From Terripilifer ovatus (GTDB lineage Bacteria; Pseudomonadota; Alphaproteobacteria; Rhizobiales; Beijerinckiaceae), in NCBI GenBank assembly GCA_029222685.1, contig JARHVB010000005.1:269348-333347 (forward strand): a stretch of DNA of 64,000 nucleotides, read 5' to 3'. The first letter of the stretch is position 1. The number at the start of each line of letters is the position of its first letter. Under the pieces are notes generated by a model. That model saw nothing but the letters and a program-made list of their open reading frames with translations, made no database searches and was not told the origin of the DNA. Shown here piece after piece: positions 44,854-53,916 of the stretch. Both the position numbers and the translations under genes were made by a program.

Positions 44854-45846
44854 ATGGACGATGTCAGTCTGGCGCAGCTCTTCGAACATGCGCGGGTTGT
44901 GCCGCTTTGGACGCACACCGGACCGACCCTTTCCCGCGAGCCGCGCGCGAGCGAGCCCGTGTGCCACTGGAAATGGCAAGACCTTCAGGGACTGGGACAG
45001 ATTGTCGGCGAGACCGTAAGCGGCGCGGAAGCTGAGAGAAGAGTGCTCGTGTTCGCCAATCCGGGTCTCGGAGGGCTCGCGACAACCGGAACCCTCAACG
45101 CCGCCTTGCAGATTCTCAATCCCGACGAGACGGCGCATCCACACAGACATTCGATTGCCGCAATCCGCCTCATCACCGATCACGACGGCGGGGTTACGAC
45201 GGTAAACGGGGTTCACTGTCCGATGAACGCCGGCGATCTCATACTGACTCCGGCCTGGTCATGGCACGGGCACTTCAACCAGACGTCGAAGCGCGCCATG
45301 TGGATCGATGTACTGGATGCTCCGCTTGTCGCCTCATGGGACGGCGTCTTCTTCGAGCATCCTGCCGAAGAAGGCCGCCTGGAGCCCGAGCGATGGACGA
45401 ACATCCAGATCCCGCAAATGTCGAAGCTGAAGTACCCATGGGAAGAGGCGCGGCAACAGCTTCTGGATGCTCCCCGAAACGCTGACGGCAGCCGCGAGGT
45501 CAGGTACATGAATCCGGATACCCAGGGAGCGGTTTTGCCGACAATCGATTGTCATGCCTGCATGATCGAAGCGGACAGCCGAACTGCTTCCAGGCGCAGC
45601 ACTGCGTCGACGCTGATTTACGTGCGCAGCGGACAAGGCGTAAGCCGGGTCGGCGACAACGAGATTTCATGGGCGGCCAACGACATTTTCACGGTCCCTC
45701 ATTGGCAATGGGTGGACCACATTGCGACCTCTGCCGAAGCGTTCTTCATAAAGGTGTCCAATGCGGACATGTTGGAGAAGCTGGGCCTCCTGCACGTCGA
45801 GAAGAACAACGTTCGCCAGGGAGATCACAATGACCGACGCGGTTGA
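44854..45846 (+). CDS. Gentisate 1,2-dioxygenase-like double-cupin ring-cleavage enzyme
   Basis: 330 residues. The first cupin has HPHRHS (His97, His99) and TPAWSWHGHFN (His138/His140), the ferrous-iron ligand pattern of gentisate and 1-hydroxy-2-naphthoate dioxygenases. The second cupin near 240-320 (VRSGQGVSRVGDNEISWAAN) lacks an obvious full ligand set. It cleaves hydroxylated aromatic acids between adjacent carbons using O2. Its 3' end overlaps the aldolase gene by 17 bp. Confidence 0.85.
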   Translation: MDDVSLAQLFEHARVVPLWTHTGPTLSREPRASEPVCHWKWQDLQGLGQIVGETVSGAEAERRVLVFANPGLGGLATTGTLNAALQILNPDETAHPHRHSIAAIRLITDHDGGVTTVNGVHCPMNAGDLILTPAWSWHGHFNQTSKRAMWIDVLDAPLVASWDGVFFEHPAEEGRLEPERWTNIQIPQMSKLKYPWEEARQQLLDAPRNADGSREVRYMNPDTQGAVLPTIDCHACMIEADSRTASRRSTASTLIYVRSGQGVSRVGDNEISWAANDIFTVPHWQWVDHIATSAEAFFIKVSNADMLEKLGLLHVEKNNVRQGDHNDRRG

Positions 45847-46594
45847 ACGCGCCAGAAGGGACGTGGTCATCGCCAACAGGATTCTGGCGGCGGAAGGCGT
45901 TCTCGATGCGTTCGGTCACGTGAGCGCGAGGCATCCGCTCGACAAGAATCTGTTTTTTATGGCGCAGTCGGTCAGCCCGGAACTCGTCGAAATCGATGAC
46001 ATCATGACATTCGATGCGCAAGGCAATCCGGTCGATGACCGACGGCATGCGAGCGTCGAGCGTTTCATTCATGCAGGCGTTTATGCGCGCCGTCCTGACG
46101 TGAACTTCGTTGTACATGGACATACTGATGAAGTCATTCCGTTCTCGATCACGGACGTCGCCCTGGTGCCCGTCATCAATGTCGCGGCGGATATCACCGC
46201 TCACATTCCGACCTGGGATATTGCGGACGAGTTCGGTGACAATACCAACACGCTGATCTCAAGCATGGCGCATGGTCTCAGCCTTGCCCAAACGCTGGCG
46301 GACCATCGAGTGGTGCTCATGCGGGGCCATGGATTTACAGCGGCATCGTCTTCGATCGTTCAGTTGGTGAGGCTCTGCGTCTATCTGCCCCGCAACGCCC
46401 GCATTCAGCTTGAGGCGATGCGTCTCGGTGAGTTCAGGCCCCTGAAAGCCGGCGAGATTGCCAGGCTCGGCGAGATTGATCCCGACTCTCCCGCGTCCCA
46501 GCGAAGTTGGAGATATTGGGCCCGGAAATGCGGTTGCGAAAGTCTCCTGGAGAATGCCGGGGCTCCAGGTCGCCCGGCGTTCTCCGCCAGCTAG
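45830..46594 (+). CDS. Class II aldolase/adducin-family protein
   Basis: 254 residues from the ATG at 45830 (CAGGGAG upstream). Zinc-site motifs are VVHGHTDE (HxH) and MRGHGFTAA (third His), with ERFIHAGVYARRPDVN preceding the HxH. The family cleaves or dehydrates sugar phosphates or hydroxy-keto acids, and members act late in aromatic catabolism. It overlaps the dioxygenase gene, so both are one operon. Confidence 0.85.
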   Translation: MTDAVERARRDVVIANRILAAEGVLDAFGHVSARHPLDKNLFFMAQSVSPELVEIDDIMTFDAQGNPVDDRRHASVERFIHAGVYARRPDVNFVVHGHTDEVIPFSITDVALVPVINVAADITAHIPTWDIADEFGDNTNTLISSMAHGLSLAQTLADHRVVLMRGHGFTAASSSIVQLVRLCVYLPRNARIQLEAMRLGEFRPLKAGEIARLGEIDPDSPASQRSWRYWARKCGCESLLENAGAPGRPAFSAS

Positions 46595-46720
46595 AGACAA
46601 CGTCAGAATATCGCCGCCTGATCGCGAAGAGCCGGTCAGGCGGCATCAAGGGGACGCATCCCGTATCCCCGCACACCGAGTGCACGAAGAAACGCGCACC
46701 GAAGCAATGAGGAGGGGCTT

Positions 46721-47691
46721 ATGGGCATGAGAAGAGCCACCGCGCTTGCATTCGCCGTTGCGCTTGCGACGTCATCGGCGTGCTGGAGTCAGGAATGGCC
46801 GAGCCGCCCCGTGCGTCTGCTCGTCGGCATCGCGCCGGGCGGCCTCCCCGACATCGGCGCGAGAATTCTGGCCCAGCAGTTATCGATAAACCTGGGTCAG
46901 GGCGTTGTGGTTGAAAACCGGCCGGGTGCAGGCGGCAACATCGCAGCAAAAGTCGTCGCGACCTCAGAGCCGGATGGTTACACTCTCCTGGTGTCGGGCA
47001 ATAACCACGCGGTCAACAAGACCCTCCTTCCCAATCCCGGCTTTGACTACGAACGCGATTTTATTCCGACTGCGCTGATCGCCGGGACCAGAATGGTACT
47101 TGTGACCGCCCGTCCGTACCGGTGGCAACAGTCGCCGACATTCTTGCGCTCGCTCGCAAGGAGCCGCAAAAGGTCAATTTCGCCATTGCTCCCATCGGCA
47201 CGCCCGGTCATCTTGCTGCCGAACTGTTCCTGCAAATGGCGAAGACGGATATAACCTTCGTCCCCTACCCCGGCATCGGCGCCGCCATTCCCGATCTCAT
47301 GGCAGGGCGCGTGCAGATCGCGTTCGGAGCGATCTCTGCGGTCGGTCAGTTGACGGCTACGGGCGCCCTGAAAGCCATAGCCATATCGAGCCCCGTGCGA
47401 AGCGACTTTATGCCCGAGTTGCCGACCGTTTCCGAGTCCGGATTGCAAGGCTTCGATGTCGACGGATGGCTGTGTCTGCTGGCGCCTGCCGGCACGCCTG
47501 AAAACCTTATCGCCAGGATAAACAAAGAGATCATCAAGGCGGTCGGTTCCCCGGAGGTGGTGGAAAGGTTTTCCAAGCAGGGGATTTCACAACCCGAGTC
47601 GCTCGGACCTTCCGACGTCAGCGCTTATCTTCGAAGCGAGTCGGACCGATGGGCCAATGTCCTTAAAAATGCGAAGGCGAAATCATGGTAG
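46721..47691 (+). pseudogene. Bug/TctC-type receptor split by a frameshift
   Basis: A good start (GAGGAGGGG then ATG at 46721), signal peptide and RLLVGIAPGGLPDIGARILA lead to VLVTAR at about residue 130. The homologous continuation ATVADILALARKEPQKVNFA is in the next frame and runs to a stop at 47691. Inserting one C in the CCC run near 47108-47111 restores an uninterrupted protein (...VTAPSVPVATVADIL...). It is a recent pseudogene or a sequencing error; without it the length would be a normal 323 residues. Confidence 0.85.
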
Positions 47692-48125
47692 AACTCGACG
47701 ACCTGATCTCAAGGCTGCTGCGGGATGCGGTGGCGGATGGTGTTCCGTGTCTCGTCGGCACGGCATCGGCGGCCGGCGAGCCGCAAATCAGTCCCAAGGG
47801 CAGCGTGGCTGTTTTTGGTCCGCAAAGTCTTTCGTACTGGGAGCGAAGCCATAGATCGTCCCAGCAACACATCCGGGAAAATCCGCGTGTCGTCGTCTAC
47901 TATCGCAACCCCGCGCGCGCCGCCGAGATGCCGTATCGCGGCGGCGCTCTCCGCTTTCACGGTCGAGCGAAGATCGTCGAGAGCGGACCGGACAGGGATC
48001 GCGCATGGGACCTGACGATACCGCTGGAGCAGGAAAAGGATCCTGACCGCAAAGGCGTTGCCATTCTGATCGAAGTGGATCGGGTGGAAGAGCTCAGCGG
48101 GAATGTCGTCATGCGGAAGGACTAG
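47685..48125 (+). CDS. Pyridoxamine 5'-phosphate oxidase-like split-barrel protein
   Basis: 146 residues. VPCLVGTASAAGEPQISPKG is the usual start of a PNPOx-like FMN-binding barrel, followed by RSHRSSQQHIRENPRVVVYY. Such proteins bind FMN, F420 or heme. It overlaps the receptor reading frame by 7 bp, so it belongs to the same operon as the dioxygenase and aldolase. Reaction unknown. Confidence 0.78.
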   Translation: MVELDDLISRLLRDAVADGVPCLVGTASAAGEPQISPKGSVAVFGPQSLSYWERSHRSSQQHIRENPRVVVYYRNPARAAEMPYRGGALRFHGRAKIVESGPDRDRAWDLTIPLEQEKDPDRKGVAILIEVDRVEELSGNVVMRKD

Positions 48126-48137
48126 TCTGGTTCGTGG

Positions 48138-48938
48138 CTATTTCGTCGAACGGGCGATCATGCCGATGACGGCATTGCAGGCGCCGGCAATGAAGAACAC
48201 GACGATCAGCAGCGCATAGAGCGTTGGCATGTCGAAGCGCGTGTAGATCTGCATGATCATGAAACCGAGACCCTGGTTCGACAGTTTCGTCTCGGCCAGC
48301 AGCGCGGTGATGAGCGCATTGCCCAACCCCAGGCGAATGCCGGTCAGGACCGGCAGCCGCATGGCGGGAAGATAGATCTTCGTCGCCATCTGCCAGGGCG
48401 TGGCACGAAAAGACCGGCCGACGCGGATCAGCACCTTGTCGATCTGACGCATGCCGGCAGCCGTCGACAGCGCAATGGCGAAGAAGCTCGACAGCGCGCC
48501 GAGCGCGATCTTCGAGGCAATGCCGACGCCGAACCACATGATCATGATCGGGAACAGGATGATGCGCGGCGTCGGCGACAGGTAATAGACATAAGGTTCG
48601 AAGGCCGCGCCGAAGAAGCGGCTCGATCCGAGCAGGATGCCCACGACGATGCCGGCGATGGCACCGATGGCCAGCGAAGCTGCGGCCTCGACCAGCGTGA
48701 TCTGCAAGTTGGCCCAGAAGGCCGGGTTCACCAGCAGTTTGAACAAGGCCGGGATGATCTTCGCGAGCGACGGCACGACGTCGCCGAAGAATAGGCCGGA
48801 CCAGGATATGCCTTCCCAGATCGCCACGATCGCCAGGGCGACGATCGCGCGGACATAAAACACATTGCGTGTCTCGCGCCGCTCGCGGACGGCGCGCGAA
48901 ACGGGCACACGCATCGCTATCGCGCCGGTTGAAGCCAT
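48138..48938 (-). CDS. ABC transporter permease, SsuC/TauC-like (second)
   Basis: 266 residues with about six membrane helices. The EAA-type coupling loop is in VLIRVGRSFRATPWQMATKI, followed by LPAMRLPVLTGIRLGLGNAL. The family imports sulfonates, nitrate, taurine or thiamine precursors. It overlaps the upstream permease by 22 bp and ends convergent with the PNPOx-like gene. Confidence 0.87.
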   Translation of the reverse strand: MASTGAIAMRVPVSRAVRERRETRNVFYVRAIVALAIVAIWEGISWSGLFFGDVVPSLAKIIPALFKLLVNPAFWANLQITLVEAAASLAIGAIAGIVVGILLGSSRFFGAAFEPYVYYLSPTPRIILFPIMIMWFGVGIASKIALGALSSFFAIALSTAAGMRQIDKVLIRVGRSFRATPWQMATKIYLPAMRLPVLTGIRLGLGNALITALLAETKLSNQGLGFMIMQIYTRFDMPTLYALLIVVFFIAGACNAVIGMIARSTK

Positions 48939-49693
48939 TTTTCAATCCACTCGAGAATGATGAAAAAGATCACGCTGACCAGGATAACGAAGCCGATACC
49001 CGCATAGGTGCCCGGCATGTCGTAGCGTTCGGCGAGATCGTTGATGAGCTGGCCGAGGCCGCCGAGATTGACCAGGAATTCGACGCCGATCACTGCGATC
49101 ACGCAGAACGTCCAGCTCAGCCTGATGCCGGTGAAGATCGAGGGGATCGCCGACGGGAAAAGGATTTTCCAGAACATCTGCGTCTGGCTCATGTTCAGGC
49201 TCTTGCCGACGTTGATCAGCACGCGCCGCGTCTCGATCAGGCCTTCGAGGGTTTTCAGCACGACCGGCGCAAGCCCATAGGCGAAGGCGATGACGATGAC
49301 GGTCGTCGAGCCGCGCCCGAACAAGACAAGAAACAACGGAAAGGCGAGAACGATCGGCGCCGCGGCCAGCGCCGCGATCCAGTCTTCGAGCGCCCGACGG
49401 ACAATGTCGAAGCGATACAACAACACGCCCAGAGGAACGCCGACGATCACGCAGGCGAGACCCGCCGTCAGCACTTCGAAGGCGGAAACGCCCGTGCGGG
49501 TGAGCACGCCCTCTTCCACCACAATCCGCTCGAACGCCAGCAGGACTTCGCTCGGCAGCGGAATGATATAGCGATTGAGAACATCGGTGCGCAGCAGTAT
49601 CTCGAAGATCACGCCAATCGCGACGAAGGTCAGCGCCCCCACCGTCAGCGGAAACCAGGAGGTCGCGACGAGCGGTGTCTTGCGGCTAGCCAT
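48917..49693 (-). CDS. ABC transporter permease, SsuC/TauC-like (first)
   Basis: 258 residues from the ATG at 49693; a longer frame to 49810 overlaps the ATPase gene and is unlikely. Coupling loop: RRVLINVGKSLNMSQTQMFW, then KILFPSAIPSIFTGIRLSWT. Its start overlaps the ATPase stop by 8 bp. It pairs with the following permease, which is similar in type but not a close duplicate. Confidence 0.87.
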   Translation of the reverse strand: MASRKTPLVATSWFPLTVGALTFVAIGVIFEILLRTDVLNRYIIPLPSEVLLAFERIVVEEGVLTRTGVSAFEVLTAGLACVIVGVPLGVLLYRFDIVRRALEDWIAALAAAPIVLAFPLFLVLFGRGSTTVIVIAFAYGLAPVVLKTLEGLIETRRVLINVGKSLNMSQTQMFWKILFPSAIPSIFTGIRLSWTFCVIAVIGVEFLVNLGGLGQLINDLAERYDMPGTYAGIGFVILVSVIFFIILEWIEKWLQPAR

Positions 49694-50549
49694 GCCGGCG
49701 GTCCGCCCGGGCGACCTGCTCGGTCTCCTGCATGCCACGGCTGGCTTCCTCGCGCAGGTCGTTCCAGATTTCGGCGACGTAGTGACCGAAAGCATCGCTG
49801 CCCACGACATCGGACGTCCGCGGCCGCTGCAGGTTGATATCGGCGATGCGCTTCACCTTGCCGGGGCGATAGGTCATCACCACGATCCGGTCCGACAACT
49901 GTACGGCTTCGGTGAGGTTGTGCGTGATCAGCAAGGTCGTCTGCTTCAGTTCCTGCTGGATCTGGGTGATCTTGTCGCCCAGCAGCAATCGCGTCTGCTC
50001 GTCGAGCGCGGCGAAGGGCTCATCCATCAGCAGGATGCGCGGGTTCGACACAAGCGTCCGCGCGATCGAAACGCGCTGCTTCATGCCGCCCGACAATTGC
50101 GAGGGAAACCGCTTCTCGAATCCATCGAGACCCACAAGGCCGATGAAATGGCGCGCCCTGTCGTAGCGTTCCGATTTGGCGACGCCGCGAAGCTCGAGCG
50201 GAAAGGCGACGTTGTCGATGACGCTGCGCCAGGGAAATGTCGATTCTTCCTGGAACACCATGCCGACGGCCGGATGCGGTCCGGAAATCCGTTCGTCGTC
50301 GATCATCACATTGCCGTCATACTCGCCGAGCAGACCGCCGATGATGTTGAACAGCGTGGACTTGCCGCAGCCTGACGGGCCGATCACGGCGACGAACTCG
50401 CCTTGCTTCACGTTGAAGGAAACATGGTCGACGGCAGTGACCGCTTCCTCGGCATCGCCGAAGGTTTTCACCACATCGTCAATGATCAAAACGGGTTGCC
50501 CGGTTTCAGGTTTCCCCGCCGCCCGGCTTTTTGTTTCCACCGAAGTCAT
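49686..50549 (-). CDS. ABC transporter ATP-binding protein, SsuB/TauB-like
   Basis: 287 residues. Walker A GPSGCGKST near 57-65, LSGGMKQR signature, Walker B ILLMDEPFAALD and H-loop LITHN. It is the first of three genes (ATPase, permease, permease). No periplasmic binding protein gene is adjacent, unlike standard ssu or tau loci. Confidence 0.9.
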   Translation of the reverse strand: MTSVETKSRAAGKPETGQPVLIIDDVVKTFGDAEEAVTAVDHVSFNVKQGEFVAVIGPSGCGKSTLFNIIGGLLGEYDGNVMIDDERISGPHPAVGMVFQEESTFPWRSVIDNVAFPLELRGVAKSERYDRARHFIGLVGLDGFEKRFPSQLSGGMKQRVSIARTLVSNPRILLMDEPFAALDEQTRLLLGDKITQIQQELKQTTLLITHNLTEAVQLSDRIVVMTYRPGKVKRIADINLQRPRTSDVVGSDAFGHYVAEIWNDLREEASRGMQETEQVARADRRHG

Positions 50550-50717
50550 GGACCGGATATTCCCTTCCCGAATTTCTTCGCCATCTAATTAATTCTGATC
50601 GGCGTTGGCAACAATCATTATTGCGCTTCGAGGTCAACTGGCAATTGCCGAAGCTCGAAACGTGCGGTTGAAACATCCGGCTCGAACCGGGCAGCAGCAA
50701 CTAAAACCCGAACCCGA

Positions 50718-52475
50718 TCAGTTCGCGGTTGCCACAGCCGCAACCGTATCCTCGTTCTGAACGGGGAGGTTTGCAGCGGTCGTCTCGGCTGCTTTCAGGG
50801 GCGTCGCCGGCGCGAAAATGATCTTGCTGAGATCATTGCGAGCCGATGTCCGCAGCGGCGCAACGGTCGAACCGAGAAGGCTCGCCACCGGCGTGTCCGA
50901 AATGCTCGCCGGCGCCACGAGGGCCGCGAAATTCGACCGGTCCAGCCGGGCCGCCACCAGAAGAGTGAGCTTCGCATCACGCGCCACCGGCAGCGAAACC
51001 GGATGCGCCACGATCGGCGCATTGCGTTGCCGCGCGGCGGCCGGCTTCGGCGCTTCTTTCTGGAAGGGCGCGAAGGCCAGCAGCCCCATGCTGGATCCGG
51101 CACTGGCCACCACAGGCGCACCCTGAGTGATGACTGCGGGCAGGCCCGGCGTCGCCGCCACGTTGCCGCTATTGGTCGCTCCGATAAGGGCAGCGACCGC
51201 ATCACGCGACGTCGTGGAAGGCCGCGATGCGGGCTGCGAGGACATTTCGGCTTTTGTCGTCTCGGCCTTGGCCAGGACGATCAGGTCGGTCGGACGTTGC
51301 GGCGGCAGCGGGACGGCAGCAGCGATCAAAGCCAGTACCTGCGCTTCCGACGGCCGGCGCGGCGGCATCGGCACGTCGGTATATTTCGTATCCAGCGCCG
51401 CGATGGTGAGCGGCGCGCCTCGTAACTGGGTTGCCGGCGCAGGAGGTGCCGCCGCCACCGCTGGCGACGCATTGTTGCGGCCGAAGTCCGAGCCGAAGGC
51501 CGCCGGATTTGCGTTCTCGTTGCCAACAAAAGCTGTTGCATTGGCCGGCGCCACGGCAGCGGTGCGTACAGGCTCCGGAGCACGACGCGCGACCTGGACC
51601 GGCGCTACGTCTTCATCATCCTCATTCCAGCCGAACAGGGTGGCGAAAAAGCCCTTGCTCTTAACCTGGGCCAGGGTCGGCGCATATTCGCCGCCGCGCG
51701 CGGCGATCTCGGCGCGGGCTTCTTCATAGCGGGCCAGCGGCTGGCCGTTCGAAGGGATGTGAACCGTCTTCCCGTCGGGGAACAGGCGCACAAGCTGATC
51801 GTAGTTCATACGCGGCCAGGCGCGCACGGATCCGACATCGATATGGACGAACGGCGTGCCCGCCGTGGGATAATAGCCGACGCCCCCGCGCTGCATGCGC
51901 ATGGCGGTTTCGCGGATCGCCGACATCGGCACGTCATCGACGTGGATATCCATGGCCCTGCCCTGGATATGCTGGGAATGTTCGGCAACCGCGCGCGAGC
52001 GGCGGCGCAGCATCGAATTGGTCTCCGGAGACCGATAGGCTGACATCACCTTGATCGTCGCGGTAGAACCTGCCCCGCGCTGCGCTTCCCAGATCGCATC
52101 GAAAAGCCTGGGATCCATTTTTGTCGGCTCGTTGCGACGCCAGTCGCGCAGAAACCAGTTCAGCCTGTCGAGCACGGCCGCATCGTAGCTTCCGTTGACG
52201 CGGAACGTTGCGGAGATCGTTTCGTTGGTATGGACGTAGAAGAGGTTGATGGTGCGCGTATCGCCGTTGGCGATGGCGGTCTGTGTCGAATTGGGCAGAA
52301 CGGCTGTCAGAATGATCGCGAGAGACCCGCTTGCGGCTGTAGTTGACACAAAGCGGCGGAGTGCCGCGCGGGGGCTCGGATGTTGCAAGCTCGAACTCAC
52401 TTTTTCTGACGGCGCCGCAAGCGGAACCGGGCTAATCGCTCCGCCAGCAGTGCGACCCGAGACACAGGGTAACAC
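50718..52475 (-). CDS. DUF882 (M15-like) cell-wall protein with long Ala/Pro-rich tail
   Basis: 585 residues from a GTG at 52475 (start uncertain). Residues about 41-62 are a signal or anchor region (RRFVSTTAASGSLAIILTAV). The YcbK-like catalytic block follows: SAYRSPETNSM near 145, HSQHIQGRAMDIH with His169 and Asp176, and VHIDVG with His211/Asp213. This set resembles zinc-dependent murein endopeptidases. Residues about 270-585 are low-complexity Ala, Pro and Thr. The 215-bp upstream gap has several GTTAAC/GGTAAC motifs. Confidence 0.8.
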   Translation of the reverse strand: MLPCVSGRTAGGAISPVPLAAPSEKVSSSLQHPSPRAALRRFVSTTAASGSLAIILTAVLPNSTQTAIANGDTRTINLFYVHTNETISATFRVNGSYDAAVLDRLNWFLRDWRRNEPTKMDPRLFDAIWEAQRGAGSTATIKVMSAYRSPETNSMLRRRSRAVAEHSQHIQGRAMDIHVDDVPMSAIRETAMRMQRGGVGYYPTAGTPFVHIDVGSVRAWPRMNYDQLVRLFPDGKTVHIPSNGQPLARYEEARAEIAARGGEYAPTLAQVKSKGFFATLFGWNEDDEDVAPVQVARRAPEPVRTAAVAPANATAFVGNENANPAAFGSDFGRNNASPAVAAAPPAPATQLRGAPLTIAALDTKYTDVPMPPRRPSEAQVLALIAAAVPLPPQRPTDLIVLAKAETTKAEMSSQPASRPSTTSRDAVAALIGATNSGNVAATPGLPAVITQGAPVVASAGSSMGLLAFAPFQKEAPKPAAARQRNAPIVAHPVSLPVARDAKLTLLVAARLDRSNFAALVAPASISDTPVASLLGSTVAPLRTSARNDLSKIIFAPATPLKAAETTAANLPVQNEDTVAAVATAN

Positions 52476-52670
52476 ACTATTAACGAAAGCAAATTGTTAC
52501 CGAAAGCCGTTAACGTCAGGTAACGGCGCAGCGGTAAGCTTAAGGATACGCCCGTAAAACGCGAAATCCTGATGGCCGAACAAGCCGGAGTGTAGCACCG
52601 CGAACAAACGTTGCAATCGTGGCAGCTTTGTGTCCGGCGCTTATTTCGCGGGAAAAACCGGATCAGGCGG

Positions 52671-52737
52671 TCTCAGTCACGCGATCTCAGTCACGCGATC
52701 TTGGCCGGAGCAATCTTGGCCGGAGCAATCCTGGCCG
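52671..52737 (-). repeat. Two short tandem repeats at the 3' end of galE
   Basis: TCTCAGTCACGCGA is duplicated at 52671-52698, and TCTTGGCCGGAGCAA is present in about 2.6 copies at 52699-52737. The galE stop is at 52691-52693. In the coding direction the second repeat encodes IAPAK repeated, so the protein tail was extended by slippage. Confidence 0.88.
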
Positions 52738-53728
52738 AATTCGCCGTTCCCATCCGATGCAGGTGCTGTTCCCAGTGCAGAGCCTGGCGGACGATCTGTT
52801 CGAGATCGTCATATTTCGGCGTCCACCCCAATACCGATTTTATTTTATCGTTACCCGCCACAATCGCGGCCGGATCGCCGGCCCGACGCCCCGAGATTTT
52901 CACCGGAAAGTCGACGCCGGATACTTTCTTCACGACATCGATGACCTCGAGCACGGAATAGCCGTGTGCGTAGCCGCAATTGCAGGTGATATTCTCGCCG
53001 CCGGCGCGCAGATAGCGCAGCGCGTCCATATGCGCCGCGGCAAGGTCGCTGACCTGGATATAGTCGCGCACGCATGATCCGTCGGGCGTCGCATAGTCGG
53101 TGCCGAACAGTTCCATGCCCGGCCGGTGCCCCAAGGCCGCTTGCACGGCGACCTTGATGAGATGCGTCGCCTGCGCGGTCGATTGACCGGCGCGCCCCTT
53201 CGGATCGGCCCCGGCCACGTTGAAATAACGCAGCACCGCATAATGCAGATCATGCGCGTTCGCCGCGTCCTGCAGCATCCATTCGACCATCAGCTTGGAA
53301 CGGCCATAGGGACTGAGGGGCTTCAGTGGTTCGTCTTCCATCACCGGATTGTGCTGCGGATCGCCGTAGACCGCCGCCGTCGACGAAAAAATGAAATTGC
53401 GTACGCCGCTGTCCACGGCGCATTCGATCAAGGTGCGCGCCTTGGCGGTATTGTTGAGGTAGTAACCCAGCGGATCGGTGACCGAGTCCGGAACGACAAT
53501 CTTTGCCGCGAAATGGACGATCGATTCCACGTCGTAGCGCGCCAGGGTTTCCGTCACCAGATCCTCGTCGCCGAAATCGCCGACGACCAGCGGCACGCTG
53601 GCCGGCACCGCCCAGCGAAAACCGGTCGAAAGATTGTCCAGCACGACAACCTTCTCGCCCGCCTCGAGAAGCTCAAGAACCATGTGGCTGCCGATATAGC
53701 CGGCGCCGCCGGTGACGAGTACGGTCAT
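52691..53728 (-). CDS. galE: UDP-glucose 4-epimerase
   Basis: 345 residues from the ATG at 53728 (GAGAGGA upstream). NAD-binding GGAGYIGSH at 7-15, catalytic Ser116/Thr117 region in FSSTAAVYGDP, and Tyr141-x3-Lys145 in YGRSKLMVE. It interconverts UDP-glucose and UDP-galactose, supplying exopolysaccharide and lipopolysaccharide precursors. The last 14 residues (SARIAPAKIAPAKIA) are a low-complexity tail from the DNA repeats. Divergent from galU. Confidence 0.93.
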   Translation of the reverse strand: MTVLVTGGAGYIGSHMVLELLEAGEKVVVLDNLSTGFRWAVPASVPLVVGDFGDEDLVTETLARYDVESIVHFAAKIVVPDSVTDPLGYYLNNTAKARTLIECAVDSGVRNFIFSSTAAVYGDPQHNPVMEDEPLKPLSPYGRSKLMVEWMLQDAANAHDLHYAVLRYFNVAGADPKGRAGQSTAQATHLIKVAVQAALGHRPGMELFGTDYATPDGSCVRDYIQVSDLAAAHMDALRYLRAGGENITCNCGYAHGYSVLEVIDVVKKVSGVDFPVKISGRRAGDPAAIVAGNDKIKSVLGWTPKYDDLEQIVRQALHWEQHLHRMGTANSARIAPAKIAPAKIA

Positions 53729-53916
53729 CTGTCCTCTCAGGGTCCGAATGACGCCGAACCTAGCATCACGCGTTCTTAACCGATTGCAACTAGAACCAAA
53801 CATCGCCCAAAGTCGTGAAATACATATGAATCGCGATCGGGGCGGACATTTTCGCTGCTTCCGGTAAACTTGGGCGAAGCTGAAACCGTTTCTACCTGCC
53901 TGGATGGACTTTTCTT

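Noticed and set aside
47122..47691. A separate gene starting with GTG at 47122
   Set aside because: It begins in the middle of a Bug receptor, has no signal peptide and joins the upstream half by a single-base correction.
52476..52690. Several GTTAAC/GGTAAC motifs between the DUF882 gene and galE as CtrA sites
   Set aside because: The half-sites do not have the spacing of the known CtrA box, and simple TA-rich composition could give them.
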